DNA of 64,000 nt, taken from contig NZ_KQ410726.1 of the NCBI RefSeq assembly GCF_001262505.1, positions 62,001-126,000 on the forward strand. The letters are read 5' to 3'. How positions within the stretch are numbered: position 1 is the first letter of the stretch; the number at the start of each line of letters is the position of its first letter. The position numbers were made by a program, and so were the translations under genes. Source of the DNA: Shinella sp. SUS2. GTDB taxonomy: Bacteria; Pseudomonadota; Alphaproteobacteria; Rhizobiales; Rhizobiaceae. Below are positions 8,528 through 17,349 of this stretch, piece after piece. The notes below the pieces were generated by a model that was not told the origin of the DNA, did no database searches, and worked only from the letters and a program-made list of their open reading frames with translations.

Positions 8528-8838
8528 CAAAATGCCTTTCGCCAGAATCTATGGAGTCCGCCCCGTGCGGCATCCTCGCAAGGACGCCGCAACCCTCATA
8601 TAGGACCTGCCGCGGCAAATTCAGCCACGATGGCGCCCAAATCAGTCACGGACTCATGACGGTAGAGAATGGCTTTTTTGGCGCGGTGCGGCAAGAAAAT
8701 CCTGCTGGATCGTTTTCGTCTTGCGCGAGATGGAACGGCGCGCTTCGAGCACCGACGTTGCCGCTATGAAAGCGTCACAAGAGGGCGGCCGTTCCGCCAC
8801 GGCCGCCTCTGATGGCAACAGGCCTGGGTGGCCGCCGA
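8528..8838. other. 311-base intergenic region between the TPR and octaprenyl diphosphate synthase genes
   Basis: No convincing coding frame. It holds the probable terminator of the polyprenyl synthetase gene (8784-8807) and must contain the promoter of the TPR-ispE-moaB run, although no clear -35/-10 pair stood out. Confidence 0.6.
8784..8807 (-). terminator. Hairpin downstream of the polyprenyl synthetase gene
   Basis: A perfect 9-base-pair stem, GGCGGCCGT / ACGGCCGCC, with a six-base loop, about 30 bases past the polyprenyl synthetase stop. The T-tract on the minus strand is poor (CCCTCTTG), so termination may be inefficient. Confidence 0.5.
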
Positions 8839-9855
8839 TCAGCTCACGCGGGCGATGGAGAAGTCGATGACTTCGAGCAGGGCGTTCTTCCACGGCGAGG
8901 CCGGCAGAGGCGCCAGCGCATCGCGGGCGATCATGCCGTAGTGCTGCGCACGGGCGATGGTGTCCGTCAGCCCGCCATAACGGGTGATGAGGCCGAAGGC
9001 GCGCTCGAGGTTCGCCTCGTCGCTCTTTCCGCCCTCGATGGCCTCGCGCCAGAAGGCGCGGTCTTCCGCCGTGCCACGCCGCCAGGCGAGGATGACCGGC
9101 AGGGTGATCTTGCCCTCGCGGAAATCGTCGCCGGTGTTCTTGCCAAGATCGGCCGCCTTGCCGCCGTAGTCGAGCGCATCGTCGACGAGCTGGAAGGCGA
9201 GGCCGAGATTCATGCCGTAGGATTTCAGCGCATTGCGCTCGGCCCGGCTGGTATTGGCGATGATGGGGCCCACTTCCGCGGCCGCGGCGAAGAGCGCCGC
9301 CGTCTTGGCGCGGATGACCTGGAGGTAGTCGTCCTCGGTCGTCTCCATGTTCTTGGCGACGGAGAGCTGCAGCACCTCGCCTTCCGCAATCACGGTGGCG
9401 GCTGTGGAGAGCACATCAAGCGCCTCCAGCGACCCCACTTCCACCATCATCTTGAAGGCCTGGCCGAGCAGGAAGTCGCCGACGAGCACGCTCGCCTGGT
9501 TGCCCCAGATCATGCGAGCGGTGGATTTGCCGCGGCGCATGTCGCTCTCGTCCACCACGTCGTCATGCAGCAGCGTCGCCGTGTGCATGAACTCGACGCT
9601 GGTCGCGAGCTTGATATGCTGGTCGCCGTCGTAGCCGAACATTGCGGCGGAGGCGAGGGTCAGCATCGGGCGCAGACGCTTGCCGCCGGACGAAATCAGG
9701 TGATTGGCGACCTCCGGGATCATCGCGACGTCGGAGCCGGCTTTCGACAGGATGAGCTGGTTCACCCGCTCCATGTCGGCCTTTGTCAGATCGACGAGCG
9801 GCTTCACCGATGCCTGTTTGTTTTTGCCTTCTTCAAGCGGTATCACGACGCCCAA
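8839..9855 (-). CDS. ispB: Octaprenyl diphosphate synthase-type polyprenyl synthetase
   Basis: Trans-long-chain prenyl transferase that makes the side chain of ubiquinone. The 338-residue product has both Asp-rich motifs: LLHDDVVDESDMRRG near residue 90 and LAFQLVDDALDYGG near 220, and GGKRLRPMLTLASA near 55. Rhizobial versions start MGVVIPLEE; here that codon is TTG, preceded by GGAG at a workable distance, so I chose a TTG start at 9855. A GTG three codons further in is possible. UbiA, which attaches the chain to 4-hydroxybenzoate, is at 26.4 kb. Confidence 0.92.
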   Translation of the reverse strand: MGVVIPLEEGKNKQASVKPLVDLTKADMERVNQLILSKAGSDVAMIPEVANHLISSGGKRLRPMLTLASAAMFGYDGDQHIKLATSVEFMHTATLLHDDVVDESDMRRGKSTARMIWGNQASVLVGDFLLGQAFKMMVEVGSLEALDVLSTAATVIAEGEVLQLSVAKNMETTEDDYLQVIRAKTAALFAAAAEVGPIIANTSRAERNALKSYGMNLGLAFQLVDDALDYGGKAADLGKNTGDDFREGKITLPVILAWRRGTAEDRAFWREAIEGGKSDEANLERAFGLITRYGGLTDTIARAQHYGMIARDALAPLPASPWKNALLEVIDFSIARVS

Positions 9856-9963
9856 ATGCCCGGACTCCTGTTCATTTTTGTTGAAAGACAATAGAAAGCG
9901 GGGCTTCCTGCGGCAAGAGGCGAATTGTCCCGCCTCCCCAATTATGGCTGGAAAACGACCGGA

Positions 9964-10185
9964 ATGATCGAATTGATCCGCACCAACGACGCCGTCCTGC
10001 TCTCCTTTGCGGAAAGCCTGATGAAGGAGGCCGGAATCCATTGCCTGATCGCCGATCAGGCGATGAGCATCCTCGAAGGTTCGCTCGGGATGTTGCCGCG
10101 CCGCTTCCTGGTTGAAAGCGACCGGGAGGACGAGGCCCGGCAGATCCTGACGGATGCGGGTCTGGTGGCGGAGCTGCGGGCGTGA
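9964..10185 (+). CDS. DUF2007 domain protein
   Basis: A 73-residue cytosolic protein beginning MIELIRTNDAVLLSFAESLM, with the DUF2007 features GIHCLIADQ and RRFLVESDREDEARQIL. The fold resembles signal-transducing PII-like ferredoxin folds; no function is established. The ATG at 9964 fits the family start better than the earlier in-frame ATG. It overlaps the downstream methyltransferase start by four bases and stands divergent from the polyprenyl synthetase gene. Confidence 0.85.
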   Translation: MIELIRTNDAVLLSFAESLMKEAGIHCLIADQAMSILEGSLGMLPRRFLVESDREDEARQILTDAGLVAELRA

Positions 10186-10988
10186 GCGAAGCCGACCCGG
10201 CGCCGGAAAAACCGGCCACCGAGACCATCGACGCCTTCCATCGCGGCCGCTTCCACGTCGTCCAGCCGAAGGGCATAGGCCATCGTTCCGGCATGGATGC
10301 CATGCTGCTCGCCGCGCTGGTGGACGACGAGGGGCCGACGCGCGTCGCCGATCTCGGTGCGGGGGCGGGGGCTGCCGGCCTTGCCGTTGCCGCCTGCAAC
10401 GAAAAGGCGGAGGTGCTGCTTGTCGAGCGCTCGCCGCTGATGGCAGGTTTTGCCCGCAAGTCGATAGCGCTTGCGGCAAACGCCGCGTTTTCCGCCCGTG
10501 TCGGCGTGCTGGAGGCCGATGTCGGGCTCGCGGGCACGGCGCGTGTCGCGGCGGGCCTTGCCGACGAGGCCTTCGATCAGGTCATCATGAACCCGCCCTT
10601 CAACGACCGCATCGGCAGCCGCACGCCGGATGCGCTGAAGGCCGAGGCCCATGCCATGGAGCAGAACCTCTTCGAACGCTGGATCCGGACGGCGGGCGCG
10701 ATCCTGAAGCCGGGCGGCCAGCTTTCCCTCATCGCCCGGCCGGAATCGATCGCCGATATTGTCGCCGCTTGTGGCCGTCGCTTCGGCGGCATCGAGATCA
10801 CGGCGCTCCATCCCCGCCCCGGCGAGCCGGCCCTGCGCATCCTCGTCACCGCCATCAAGGGCTCGCGCGCCAGACTGACGCTGCGCATGCCGTTCGTCAT
10901 GCACGAGCCCGGCCGGCACGCCTTCACCCCCTTCGTCGACGATCTCAACAACGGTCGAACAAGCTATCCACGCCTGTCGAAGCCCTGA
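10182..10988 (+). CDS. tRNA1(Val) (adenine37-N6)-methyltransferase-like protein
   Basis: Class I SAM-dependent methyltransferase of 268 residues with the SAM loop VADLGAGAGAAGLAVA and the N6-adenine catalytic motif NPPFND, as in TrmN6/YfiC. It would methylate N6 of an adenine, most likely in tRNA. The start is GTG, overlapping the DUF2007 stop (GTGA). The C-terminus is the usual beta-rich end of the family (ITALHPRPGEPALRILV). Exact target not provable here. Confidence 0.85.
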   Translation: MSEADPAPEKPATETIDAFHRGRFHVVQPKGIGHRSGMDAMLLAALVDDEGPTRVADLGAGAGAAGLAVAACNEKAEVLLVERSPLMAGFARKSIALAANAAFSARVGVLEADVGLAGTARVAAGLADEAFDQVIMNPPFNDRIGSRTPDALKAEAHAMEQNLFERWIRTAGAILKPGGQLSLIARPESIADIVAACGRRFGGIEITALHPRPGEPALRILVTAIKGSRARLTLRMPFVMHEPGRHAFTPFVDDLNNGRTSYPRLSKP

Positions 10989-11066
10989 ATATTCCGTGAT
11001 TGTCTTGCGTTTTCGCTCGTCGTGCATACATCAGCCGGGCAAACGAACAGGAGACAGGATCGCGCG

Positions 11067-11942
11067 ATGGCCGGATTTTTGAAGACGCTGGTGCCGAAGA
11101 GGTTCCGCAAGGAGGGTGTCGCGATCCCGGTCGTCCGGTTGCACGGGGCGATCATGGCGTCGGGCAGCCAGTTCCGGCCGCCGCTCAATCTGGCCACCGC
11201 CGCGCCGGCGCTCGAAAAGGCCTTCGCCTACAAGGACGCACCCGCTGTCGCGATCTCCATCAATTCGCCGGGCGGTTCGCCCGTGCAGTCGCGACTGATC
11301 TTCCAGCGCATCCGCGAGCTCGCGGCGGAGAAGAACAAGCGTGTGCTCGTCTTCGTCGAGGACGTGGCGGCCTCCGGCGGCTACATGATCGCGCTCGCTG
11401 GCGACGAGATCTATGCCGACCCGACCTCCATCGTTGGTTCGATCGGCGTCGTCTCGGGTGGTTTCGGCTTTCCGGAAATGCTGAAGAAGATCGGCGTCGA
11501 GCGCCGCGTCTATACGGCCGGCACGAACAAGGCGATCCTCGATCCGTTCCAGCCCGAGCGTGAAAACGAGATCGAATACCTCAAATCCCTGCAGCTCGAG
11601 ATCCATCAGGTGTTCATCGACATGGTGAAGGAGCGCCGCGGTGCGAAACTCGCCGACGATCCCGATCTCTTCTCCGGCCTGTTCTGGACTGGCGGGCGCG
11701 GCGTGACGCTCGGCCTCGTCGACGGCCTTGCCGACATGCGTTCGGAATTGAAGAAGCGGTATGGCGACAAGACGCGGCTGGAGCTGGTCTCCGCGCCCAA
11801 GGGGCTGTTTGGTCGCAAGGCGCCGGGCATCGGGGGGCTTTCATCGGATGTGGCGGAGCGTATAGGCTCTGCGGGCGTGGCCGCCGTGGCGGGCCTCGCG
11901 GAAGAAAAGGCGCTGTGGGGCCGCTTCGGCCTTTCCGGATAA
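11067..11942 (+). CDS. S49 family serine peptidase (SppA/SohB-like)
   Basis: A 291-residue signal-peptide-peptidase-type protease with a Ser-Lys dyad. The nucleophile is the Ser of VAASGGYMIAL and the base is probably the Lys of TAGTNKAILDPF; ISINSPGGSP and SIVGSIGV are the other family motifs. There is no clear N-terminal membrane segment, unlike full-length SppA, so it resembles the short archaeal and alphaproteobacterial form. The ATG follows CAGGAGACAGG. A small membrane protein gene follows 27 bases later. Confidence 0.9.
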   Translation: MAGFLKTLVPKRFRKEGVAIPVVRLHGAIMASGSQFRPPLNLATAAPALEKAFAYKDAPAVAISINSPGGSPVQSRLIFQRIRELAAEKNKRVLVFVEDVAASGGYMIALAGDEIYADPTSIVGSIGVVSGGFGFPEMLKKIGVERRVYTAGTNKAILDPFQPERENEIEYLKSLQLEIHQVFIDMVKERRGAKLADDPDLFSGLFWTGGRGVTLGLVDGLADMRSELKKRYGDKTRLELVSAPKGLFGRKAPGIGGLSSDVAERIGSAGVAAVAGLAEEKALWGRFGLSG

Positions 11943-11969
11943 GGCGCCGGGAAAACGAGGGGAGGGGCG

Positions 11970-12161
11970 ATGGCCCAGATCATCTTTCTGCTGCTGGTCG
12001 TCGGCCTTGCCTGGTTCGGCTATCGCAAGTTCGTGGCCGATGCCGAGCGCCTCAGCAAGGCACGCAAGCGTTCCGAGGAGGAGCGCCGCACCGGCGCCAA
12101 CGGCACGCTCGTCAAGGATCCGGAAACCGGCGAATACCGCCTGCGCCGTGACGACGACTAG
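11970..12161 (+). CDS. Small membrane-anchored conserved hypothetical protein
   Basis: A 63-residue protein with one N-terminal membrane helix (AQIIFLLLVVGLAWFGY) and a charged cytosolic tail that has DPETGEYRL, a motif seen in small rhizobial proteins of unknown role. GAGGGG is just upstream of the ATG and the gene is 27 bases after the S49 peptidase, so the pair probably forms an operon. Function unknown. Confidence 0.8.
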   Translation: MAQIIFLLLVVGLAWFGYRKFVADAERLSKARKRSEEERRTGANGTLVKDPETGEYRLRRDDD

Positions 12162-12429
12162 GGCTGTGTCAGCCCGGCTTCCAAGCATTTTACACCTTCG
12201 GTTCGCGGGCACGTTGAAAAAACCGGTCGCCGCGATACGACTGTGTGCCAGCGCGGGACTGGAGCAGAAGGCCTGCCGTGCGGCTCCGGCACATTAACCA
12301 CGCTCCGTAAGGTTAACGCGGGATTTATGCTTTTGCGTCTGCCGGCCGGCGTTGCCCCCGCGCGCAGGAAGGCCGATCTAGCGGTCAGGGCCGCCATGAG
12401 GGAGGCCCGGCAGTGAACGGAGAATGCGC

Positions 12430-13500
12430 ATGGCCTCGCTCGACCTCGATTGGATTCGCACCATCGTTGTAACGGGCGGTGCCGGCTTCGTCGGCTCGCA
12501 CATCGTCGATGATCTGCTCGCCCATTGCCCGAATGCGCGCATCCGCGTGCTCGATGCCTTCACCTATGCCGCCGACATGTCGCATCTCGATGCCGCCTTC
12601 CGCACCGGCCGCGTGACGCTGCAGGATGGCGATGTCGGCAATCTCGATCTCGTCACCGAAATGCTGAAGGATGCCGACCTCGTCGTGCATGCGGCGGGCG
12701 AAAGCCATGTCGAGCGCGCCTTCTCGGTGCCGGAGCGGTTCACGCTGGCCAATGCGCTCGGCACGCAGGTGCTGGTCGAGGCGATGGGGCGCCGCCGCGT
12801 GCCGCTGATGATCCATGTCAGCTCCGCCGAGGTCTACGGCGCCGGCAATGGCCAGCCGATGGGCGAGCTTGCGCCGCTCCTGCCGGACAACCCGCACGGC
12901 GCTTCCAAGGCCGCCGCCGAAATGCTGATCGCCGGCCTGCGCCGCTCGTTCGATCTCGATATCCGCGTGCTGCGCCCCGTCAACATCGTCGGCACGCGCC
13001 AGAACACGGAAAAACTGCTGCCACGCTTCCTCGAGCTTGCCGCCGTCGGCCGTCCGCTTCCGGTGCATGGCGACGGCCTGCAGACGCGCGGCTTCGTCAC
13101 CATGGCGGATTTCTGTTCGGCGCTGCGGGCAGTGGTGACGCGCGGGGCGGAGAACGCCACCTACAATGTCGCCGGCGACGATTTCCTCGACATTCTTGCA
13201 ATCACCCGCCTTGTCCTCGATGCCGTGCAGGACCCGGTTTCCGGCGTCAGCTTCACGGCTGGCCGGCCGGACAATGTCAGCCGTCCGCCGCTCGACACGC
13301 GGGCGCTGAAGGCGCTCGGCTGGCAGGCGAAGGGCACACTGCGCCGCGAGTTACCCATGCTTGCCGCCTGGTATGGCGCACGCATTCCGGTCGGCCTGCG
13401 CCGTCAGGTGCGGCATGTGCCGGATCTCGCCCCGCAGCGCGTGCAGGCCGTCACTCAGGCGGCCGGCTCCGGGCTCTTTCGTTCGCTCGAACGGCATTGA
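12430..13500 (+). CDS. NAD-dependent epimerase/dehydratase-like protein lacking the catalytic tyrosine
   Basis: Extended short-chain dehydrogenase fold of 356 residues with the NAD-binding [18 protein letters not shown] and substrate-region [18 protein letters not shown], close in outline to dTDP-glucose 4,6-dehydratases. The active-site segment that should read YxxxK reads HGASK: the codon is CAC, so His156 replaces Tyr, with Lys160 kept. The dehydratase Asp-Glu pair is also broken (SSAEVYG where STDEVYG is usual). It may be catalytically altered or a binding protein. SD CGGAGA fits the second of two close ATGs. It precedes glyQ. Confidence 0.85.
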   Translation: MASLDLDWIRTIVVTGGAGFVGSHIVDDLLAHCPNARIRVLDAFTYAADMSHLDAAFRTGRVTLQDGDVGNLDLVTEMLKDADLVVHAAGESHVERAFSVPERFTLANALGTQVLVEAMGRRRVPLMIHVSSAEVYGAGNGQPMGELAPLLPDNPHGASKAAAEMLIAGLRRSFDLDIRVLRPVNIVGTRQNTEKLLPRFLELAAVGRPLPVHGDGLQTRGFVTMADFCSALRAVVTRGAENATYNVAGDDFLDILAITRLVLDAVQDPVSGVSFTAGRPDNVSRPPLDTRALKALGWQAKGTLRRELPMLAAWYGARIPVGLRRQVRHVPDLAPQRVQAVTQAAGSGLFRSLERH

Positions 13501-13592
13501 TGCATGCGGGGCCGGGGGCCGAAACCCTTGACCCCCAAGGCGCATCGTGGCACCAGTCCGGCACCTTTTTCCAGAATGCCCGGACGAAACCG

Positions 13593-14555
13593 ATGACCCC
13601 TGCCGCCCTGCCTGACCACATGAACCCGACGCGCTCCTTCCAGGGGCTGATCCTGACGCTGCACAACTACTGGGCGGACAAGGGCTGCGCGGTGCTTCAG
13701 CCCTATGACATGGAAGTGGGCGCCGGCACGTTCCACCCGGCAACGACGTTGCGTGCGCTCGGTCCGCGCCCGTGGCGCGCCGCCTATGTGCAGCCCTCGC
13801 GCCGCCCGTCCGACGGGCGTTACGGCGAGAATCCGAACCGCCTGCAGCACTATTACCAGTACCAGGTCATCCTGAAACCGAACCCGTCGAACCTGCAGGA
13901 GCTCTATCTCGGCTCGCTGGCCGCCATCGGCCTCGATCCGCTGCTGCACGATGTGCGCTTCGTCGAGGACGACTGGGAAAGCCCGACGCTCGGCGCCTGG
14001 GGCCTCGGCTGGGAATGCTGGTGCGACGGCATGGAAGTCTCGCAGTTCACCTATTTCCAGCAGGTCTGCGGCATCGAGTGCTCCCCCGTTGCGGGCGAAC
14101 TGACCTACGGTCTCGAGCGCCTCGCCATGTATGTTCAGGGCGTCGACAATGTCTACGACCTCAATTTCAACGGCCGCGAGGGCGCTGAAAAGATCACCTA
14201 TGGCGACGTCTTCCTGCAGGCCGAGCAGGAATATTCCCGCCACAATTTCGAATTCGCCGATACGGCCATGCTGCACCGCCATTTCATCGATGCGGAGAAG
14301 GAATGCCAGGCGCTGCTCGCGGCCGGCGCGCCGGGCGATGCGGAAAACCAGCGCCTGCACAAATGCGTGCTGCCGGCCTATGACCAGTGCATCAAGGCCA
14401 GCCACGTCTTTAACCTGCTCGATGCGCGCGGCGTGATCTCCGTCACCGAACGCCAGAGCTATATCCTGCGCGTGCGCACGCTGGCAAAGGCCTGCGGCGA
14501 GGCCTTCCTGCTGACGGATGCCGGCGGCGTGAACTGGACGAAGGACGCGGCCTGA
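13593..14555 (+). CDS. glyQ: Glycyl-tRNA synthetase alpha subunit
   Basis: Class II aminoacyl-tRNA synthetase subunit that forms the alpha2beta2 enzyme with GlyS. The 320-residue product shows [39 protein letters not shown], and [12 protein letters not shown], all typical of GlyQ. The start at 13593 gives the N-terminus [17 protein letters not shown]; an internal ATG 27 bases on is possible. There is no strong Shine-Dalgarno. glyS lies 5.9 kb downstream rather than adjacent. Confidence 0.95.
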   Translation: MTPAALPDHMNPTRSFQGLILTLHNYWADKGCAVLQPYDMEVGAGTFHPATTLRALGPRPWRAAYVQPSRRPSDGRYGENPNRLQHYYQYQVILKPNPSNLQELYLGSLAAIGLDPLLHDVRFVEDDWESPTLGAWGLGWECWCDGMEVSQFTYFQQVCGIECSPVAGELTYGLERLAMYVQGVDNVYDLNFNGREGAEKITYGDVFLQAEQEYSRHNFEFADTAMLHRHFIDAEKECQALLAAGAPGDAENQRLHKCVLPAYDQCIKASHVFNLLDARGVISVTERQSYILRVRTLAKACGEAFLLTDAGGVNWTKDAA

Positions 14556-14582
14556 GCCTGTTTTTCCGCGCGTTTCCGTCTT

Positions 14583-15497
14583 TCAGCGGAAACGCGGGCT
14601 CCGAAAGGCCTGGCCGCCGGTGGTGGCCAGCCAGGCGCGAACCGCTGCGACGGATGCGGCGTGGCGCGGCTTGCGGGGCGAGACGGCATAGAAGTCCGCC
14701 CCCGCACGCATGTCGCCTGCAAACAGGCGAACCAGCCGCCCGGTGCGGATATCCTCCTCGACGAAGAACTGGCTCGCCAGCACCATGCCCTGGCCGGCGA
14801 TCGCGGCCTCGATGGCATGGGCGGTCTGGTTGAAGCGGATGTTCTTCGCTGCCGCGGGCGTGCCATCCGGAAAGACCGTTTCGAGATATTGCGGCCAGAA
14901 GTCATGCGCATCGTGCAGCAGCGCGTAGCGGGCGAAGGTCTCCGGGTGTGTCGGGTTCCCCAGCTTCTCGATGAGCAGCGGGCTGGCGACGGCTACCAGC
15001 ACCTGCTCGAACAGGAGGTCCACATCGAGCCCCGGGCCGAAGGGCGGGCGGCCGTAACGCACGGCGAGATCCACCGCATCCGTCTGGAAATTGGAGATCC
15101 GGTCCGTCGCCAGGATGCGCAGGTCGATGTCCGGATGGGCTGCGGTGAATTCGGGCAGGCGCGGGATCAGCCATTTCGAGGCGAAGGTCGGCGTCACGCT
15201 GATCGTCAGGTGCTGCGGCTCCGGTCGCAGGGCCTCCGTCGCCTCGGCGATCAGCTCGAAGGCGCGGCGGACGTTGGCGACATAGCTGCGCCCGGCCTCG
15301 GTGAGCGCGAGCATGCGCGGCTGGCGGTCGAACAGTTTTAGCCCCAGTTCGGCCTCCAGCCCGCGGATCTGCTGGGCCACCGCGCCCTGGGTGACGCCGA
15401 GCTCCTCGGCAGCCAGCCGGAAATTGAGATGCCGTGTCACCACCTCGAAAACACGCAGGCCGTTGAGTGGGGGGAGGCGTCGTATGGCGTCTGTCAT
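14583..15497 (-). CDS. LysR family transcriptional regulator (GcvA-like)
   Basis: A 304-residue LysR regulator. The HTH is FRLAAEELGVTQGAVAQQIRGLEAELGLKLF near residues 26-56, and the effector domain holds LTISVTPTFASKWLIPRL and DAVDLAVRYG as in GcvA/AmpR types. It is divergent from the SDR gene at 15626, with the shared 128-base promoter region holding small dyads, so the SDR gene is the likely target. The effector is unknown. Confidence 0.9.
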   Translation of the reverse strand: MTDAIRRLPPLNGLRVFEVVTRHLNFRLAAEELGVTQGAVAQQIRGLEAELGLKLFDRQPRMLALTEAGRSYVANVRRAFELIAEATEALRPEPQHLTISVTPTFASKWLIPRLPEFTAAHPDIDLRILATDRISNFQTDAVDLAVRYGRPPFGPGLDVDLLFEQVLVAVASPLLIEKLGNPTHPETFARYALLHDAHDFWPQYLETVFPDGTPAAAKNIRFNQTAHAIEAAIAGQGMVLASQFFVEEDIRTGRLVRLFAGDMRAGADFYAVSPRKPRHAASVAAVRAWLATTGGQAFRSPRFR

Positions 15498-15500
15498 GGA

Positions 15501-15513
15501 GTAGATTTTCTAC
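15501..15513. promoter_or_regulatory. Dyad in the LysR/SDR divergent promoter region
   Basis: GTAGA-TTT-TCTAC, a perfect 5+5 inverted repeat, lies 4 bases upstream of the LysR start. A palindrome TGATATCA at 15557-15564 lies nearer the SDR. Either could be a LysR site, by position only. Confidence 0.35.
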
Positions 15514-15625
15514 TGGATGATGAGAGTGGAACTGGCTCGCACTCCTGCTGGAGCAATGATATCACTTGGCGGAAAATGAAGAAAGGCGGCTTGCCCGCAA
15601 CTGGTTCTCAAGAGGGAGACAAGCG

Positions 15626-16330
15626 ATGGCAGTAGAAAAAGTGGCAATCATCACGGCTGGCGGCAGCGGCATGGGTGCGGCGGCGGCAAAGCGGCTGGCG
15701 GCGGATGGCTTCAAGATCGCCGTCCTCTCTTCCTCCGGCAAGGGCGAGGCGCTGGCCGCCGAGACCGGTGGCTTCGGCGTCACCGGCTCGAACCAGTCGA
15801 TTGACGACCTGAAGCGGCTCGTCGATGGGGCGCTGGAACGCTGGGGCCGTATCGACGTCCTCGTCAACAGCGCCGGCCACGGCCCGCGCAAGCCGATCCT
15901 CGATCTGACGGACGAGGACTGGCACGCTGGCATCGACGTTTATTTCCTCAACGCCGTGCGCCCGACGCGCCTCGTCACCCCGGTCATGCAGAAGCAGAAG
16001 TCCGGCGTGATCATCAACATCTCCACCGCCTGGGCCTTCGAGCCGAGCGCGATGTTCCCGACATCGGCCGTCGCCCGCGCGGGTCTTGCCTCCTTCACCA
16101 AGATCTTCGCCGATACCTATGCGGCCGACAACATCCGCATGAACAACGTGCTGCCCGGCTGGATCGACAGCCTGCCGGCGACCGAGGAGCGGCGCGACGG
16201 TGTGCCGATGAAGCGTTACGGCACGAGCGAGGAGATCGCCGCGACGGTGGCCTTCCTCGCCTCCGATGGCGCCGCCTACATCACCGGCCAGAACATCCGC
16301 GTCGATGGCGGCATCACGCGCGCGATCTGA
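15626..16330 (+). CDS. SDR-fold protein with altered catalytic residues
   Basis: A 234-residue classical SDR fold: cofactor loop TAGGSGMGAAAAKRL, VNSAGHG in place of NNAG, and the C-terminal ITGQNIRVDGG. Aligned without gaps to FabG, the catalytic Ser-Tyr-Lys become Thr134, Ser147 and Arg151 (NISTAWA and PTSAVARAG). It therefore cannot use the standard SDR mechanism. Ser133 sits next to the normal Ser position. SD GAGGGAGAC precedes the ATG at 15626. It is divergent from LysR and probably regulated by it. Substrate unknown. Confidence 0.85.
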   Translation: MAVEKVAIITAGGSGMGAAAAKRLAADGFKIAVLSSSGKGEALAAETGGFGVTGSNQSIDDLKRLVDGALERWGRIDVLVNSAGHGPRKPILDLTDEDWHAGIDVYFLNAVRPTRLVTPVMQKQKSGVIINISTAWAFEPSAMFPTSAVARAGLASFTKIFADTYAADNIRMNNVLPGWIDSLPATEERRDGVPMKRYGTSEEIAATVAFLASDGAAYITGQNIRVDGGITRAI

Positions 16331-16355
16331 GGCGGAAAGCAGGATGCCTCGTTGT

Positions 16356-16388
16356 GCCTCTCCGGTCCGGCCGGGGAGGCATTTTCTT
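16356..16388 (+). terminator. Rho-independent terminator after the SDR gene
   Basis: Stem GCCTCTCCGG / CCGGGGAGGC (one G-T pair) followed by ATTTTCTT, 25 bases past the SDR stop. Confidence 0.8.
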
Positions 16389-16585
16389 CAGGCGAGGGTC
16401 GAAACCTTCACGCCGAGTTCCCAGACGGGCTTCAGCGTCGGCATCGCGCCGGTGGGAAGCTGGCCGGCATAGGTCTGGAGCGCCCGGCGTACACCCTTCG
16501 GACGGTCGACCGCAGCGCCCATCGTGTAGGCGAGGAAGAGGGCGGTGAAACCGAGAACGTTGATGGGGAGGACGAGGGCTTTCAT
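16388..16585 (-). CDS. Small hypothetical protein with an N-terminal membrane helix
   Basis: A 65-residue reading frame starting MKALVLPINVLGFTALFLAY, a single likely membrane segment, followed by a basic stretch (DRPKGVRRALQTY). It sits between the SDR terminator and lemA, on the opposite strand. The Shine-Dalgarno is weak (CTGAAGC). Its hydrophobic start and codon use look real, but I recognise no family. Function unknown. Confidence 0.5.
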   Translation of the reverse strand: MKALVLPINVLGFTALFLAYTMGAAVDRPKGVRRALQTYAGQLPTGAMPTLKPVWELGVKVSTLA

Positions 16586-16786
16586 GGCGGTTGCTTCAGG
16601 GTTCGTGTGGTTGGTGAAGCGACTATCGGCCAAAGCGCGCCGTGGCGCGGTTCCCGGGGTGACAGGGTTTGCGGGCGCTCGCCTGCTTTGAGGAAGAGGA
16701 GACGGCGCCAGGCCCCTTGGGGGGCTTTTCTGCGGCGATGCGGATGCTAAGGTCGTGCCCGAGACAAAGAACGAGCGGAGACTTTC

Positions 16787-17335
16787 ATGATCGGTCTGGC
16801 AATCGCGGCGGTGGTCGTCCTCTACGCCATCATTCTCTACAACGGCCTCGTCAAAGCCCGTCAGGTGAAGGAGGAGGCCTGGTCCGGCATCGACGTGCAG
16901 CTGAAGCGCCGCGCCGACCTCATCCCCAACCTGATCGAAACCGTGAAAGGCTACGCCGCGCACGAGAAGGACACGCTGGAAAAGGTGGTGGAGCTGCGCA
17001 ACCGGGCGCAGGCCGTGCCGGCCGGGGACGTCGCAGGCAGGGCGCAGGCGGAAGGCCTGCTCAGCCAGGCGCTGGGCCGCATCTTCGCGCTGGCCGAAGC
17101 CTATCCGGACCTCAAGGCCAACCAGAACTTCGCCGAGCTGCAGGAGACGCTGGAGACACTGGAAAACGAGATCCAGATGTCCCGCCGCTACTACAACGGC
17201 GCCGCCCGCGATCTCAACGTCAAGGTCGAAAGCTTCCCCTCGAATCTCGTCGCCAGCCTCTTCAAATTCCTGAAGGCGCCCTATTTCGAGATCGAGAACC
17301 CGGCCGACCGGGTCGTGCCGACCGTCAAGTTCTAA
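16787..17335 (+). CDS. lemA: LemA family protein
   Basis: A 182-residue membrane-anchored protein: N-terminal helix MIGLAIAAVVVLYAIILYN, then the LemA signature EEAWSGIDVQLKRRADLIPNL and the C-terminal YNGAARDLNVKVESFPSNLVA. LemA proteins form long helical bundles at the inner membrane; their role is not settled. The partner DUF2207 gene starts 15 bases later, a pairing common in Proteobacteria. Confidence 0.93.
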   Translation: MIGLAIAAVVVLYAIILYNGLVKARQVKEEAWSGIDVQLKRRADLIPNLIETVKGYAAHEKDTLEKVVELRNRAQAVPAGDVAGRAQAEGLLSQALGRIFALAEAYPDLKANQNFAELQETLETLENEIQMSRRYYNGAARDLNVKVESFPSNLVASLFKFLKAPYFEIENPADRVVPTVKF

Positions 17336-17349
17336 TACCGGAGCCCTTC

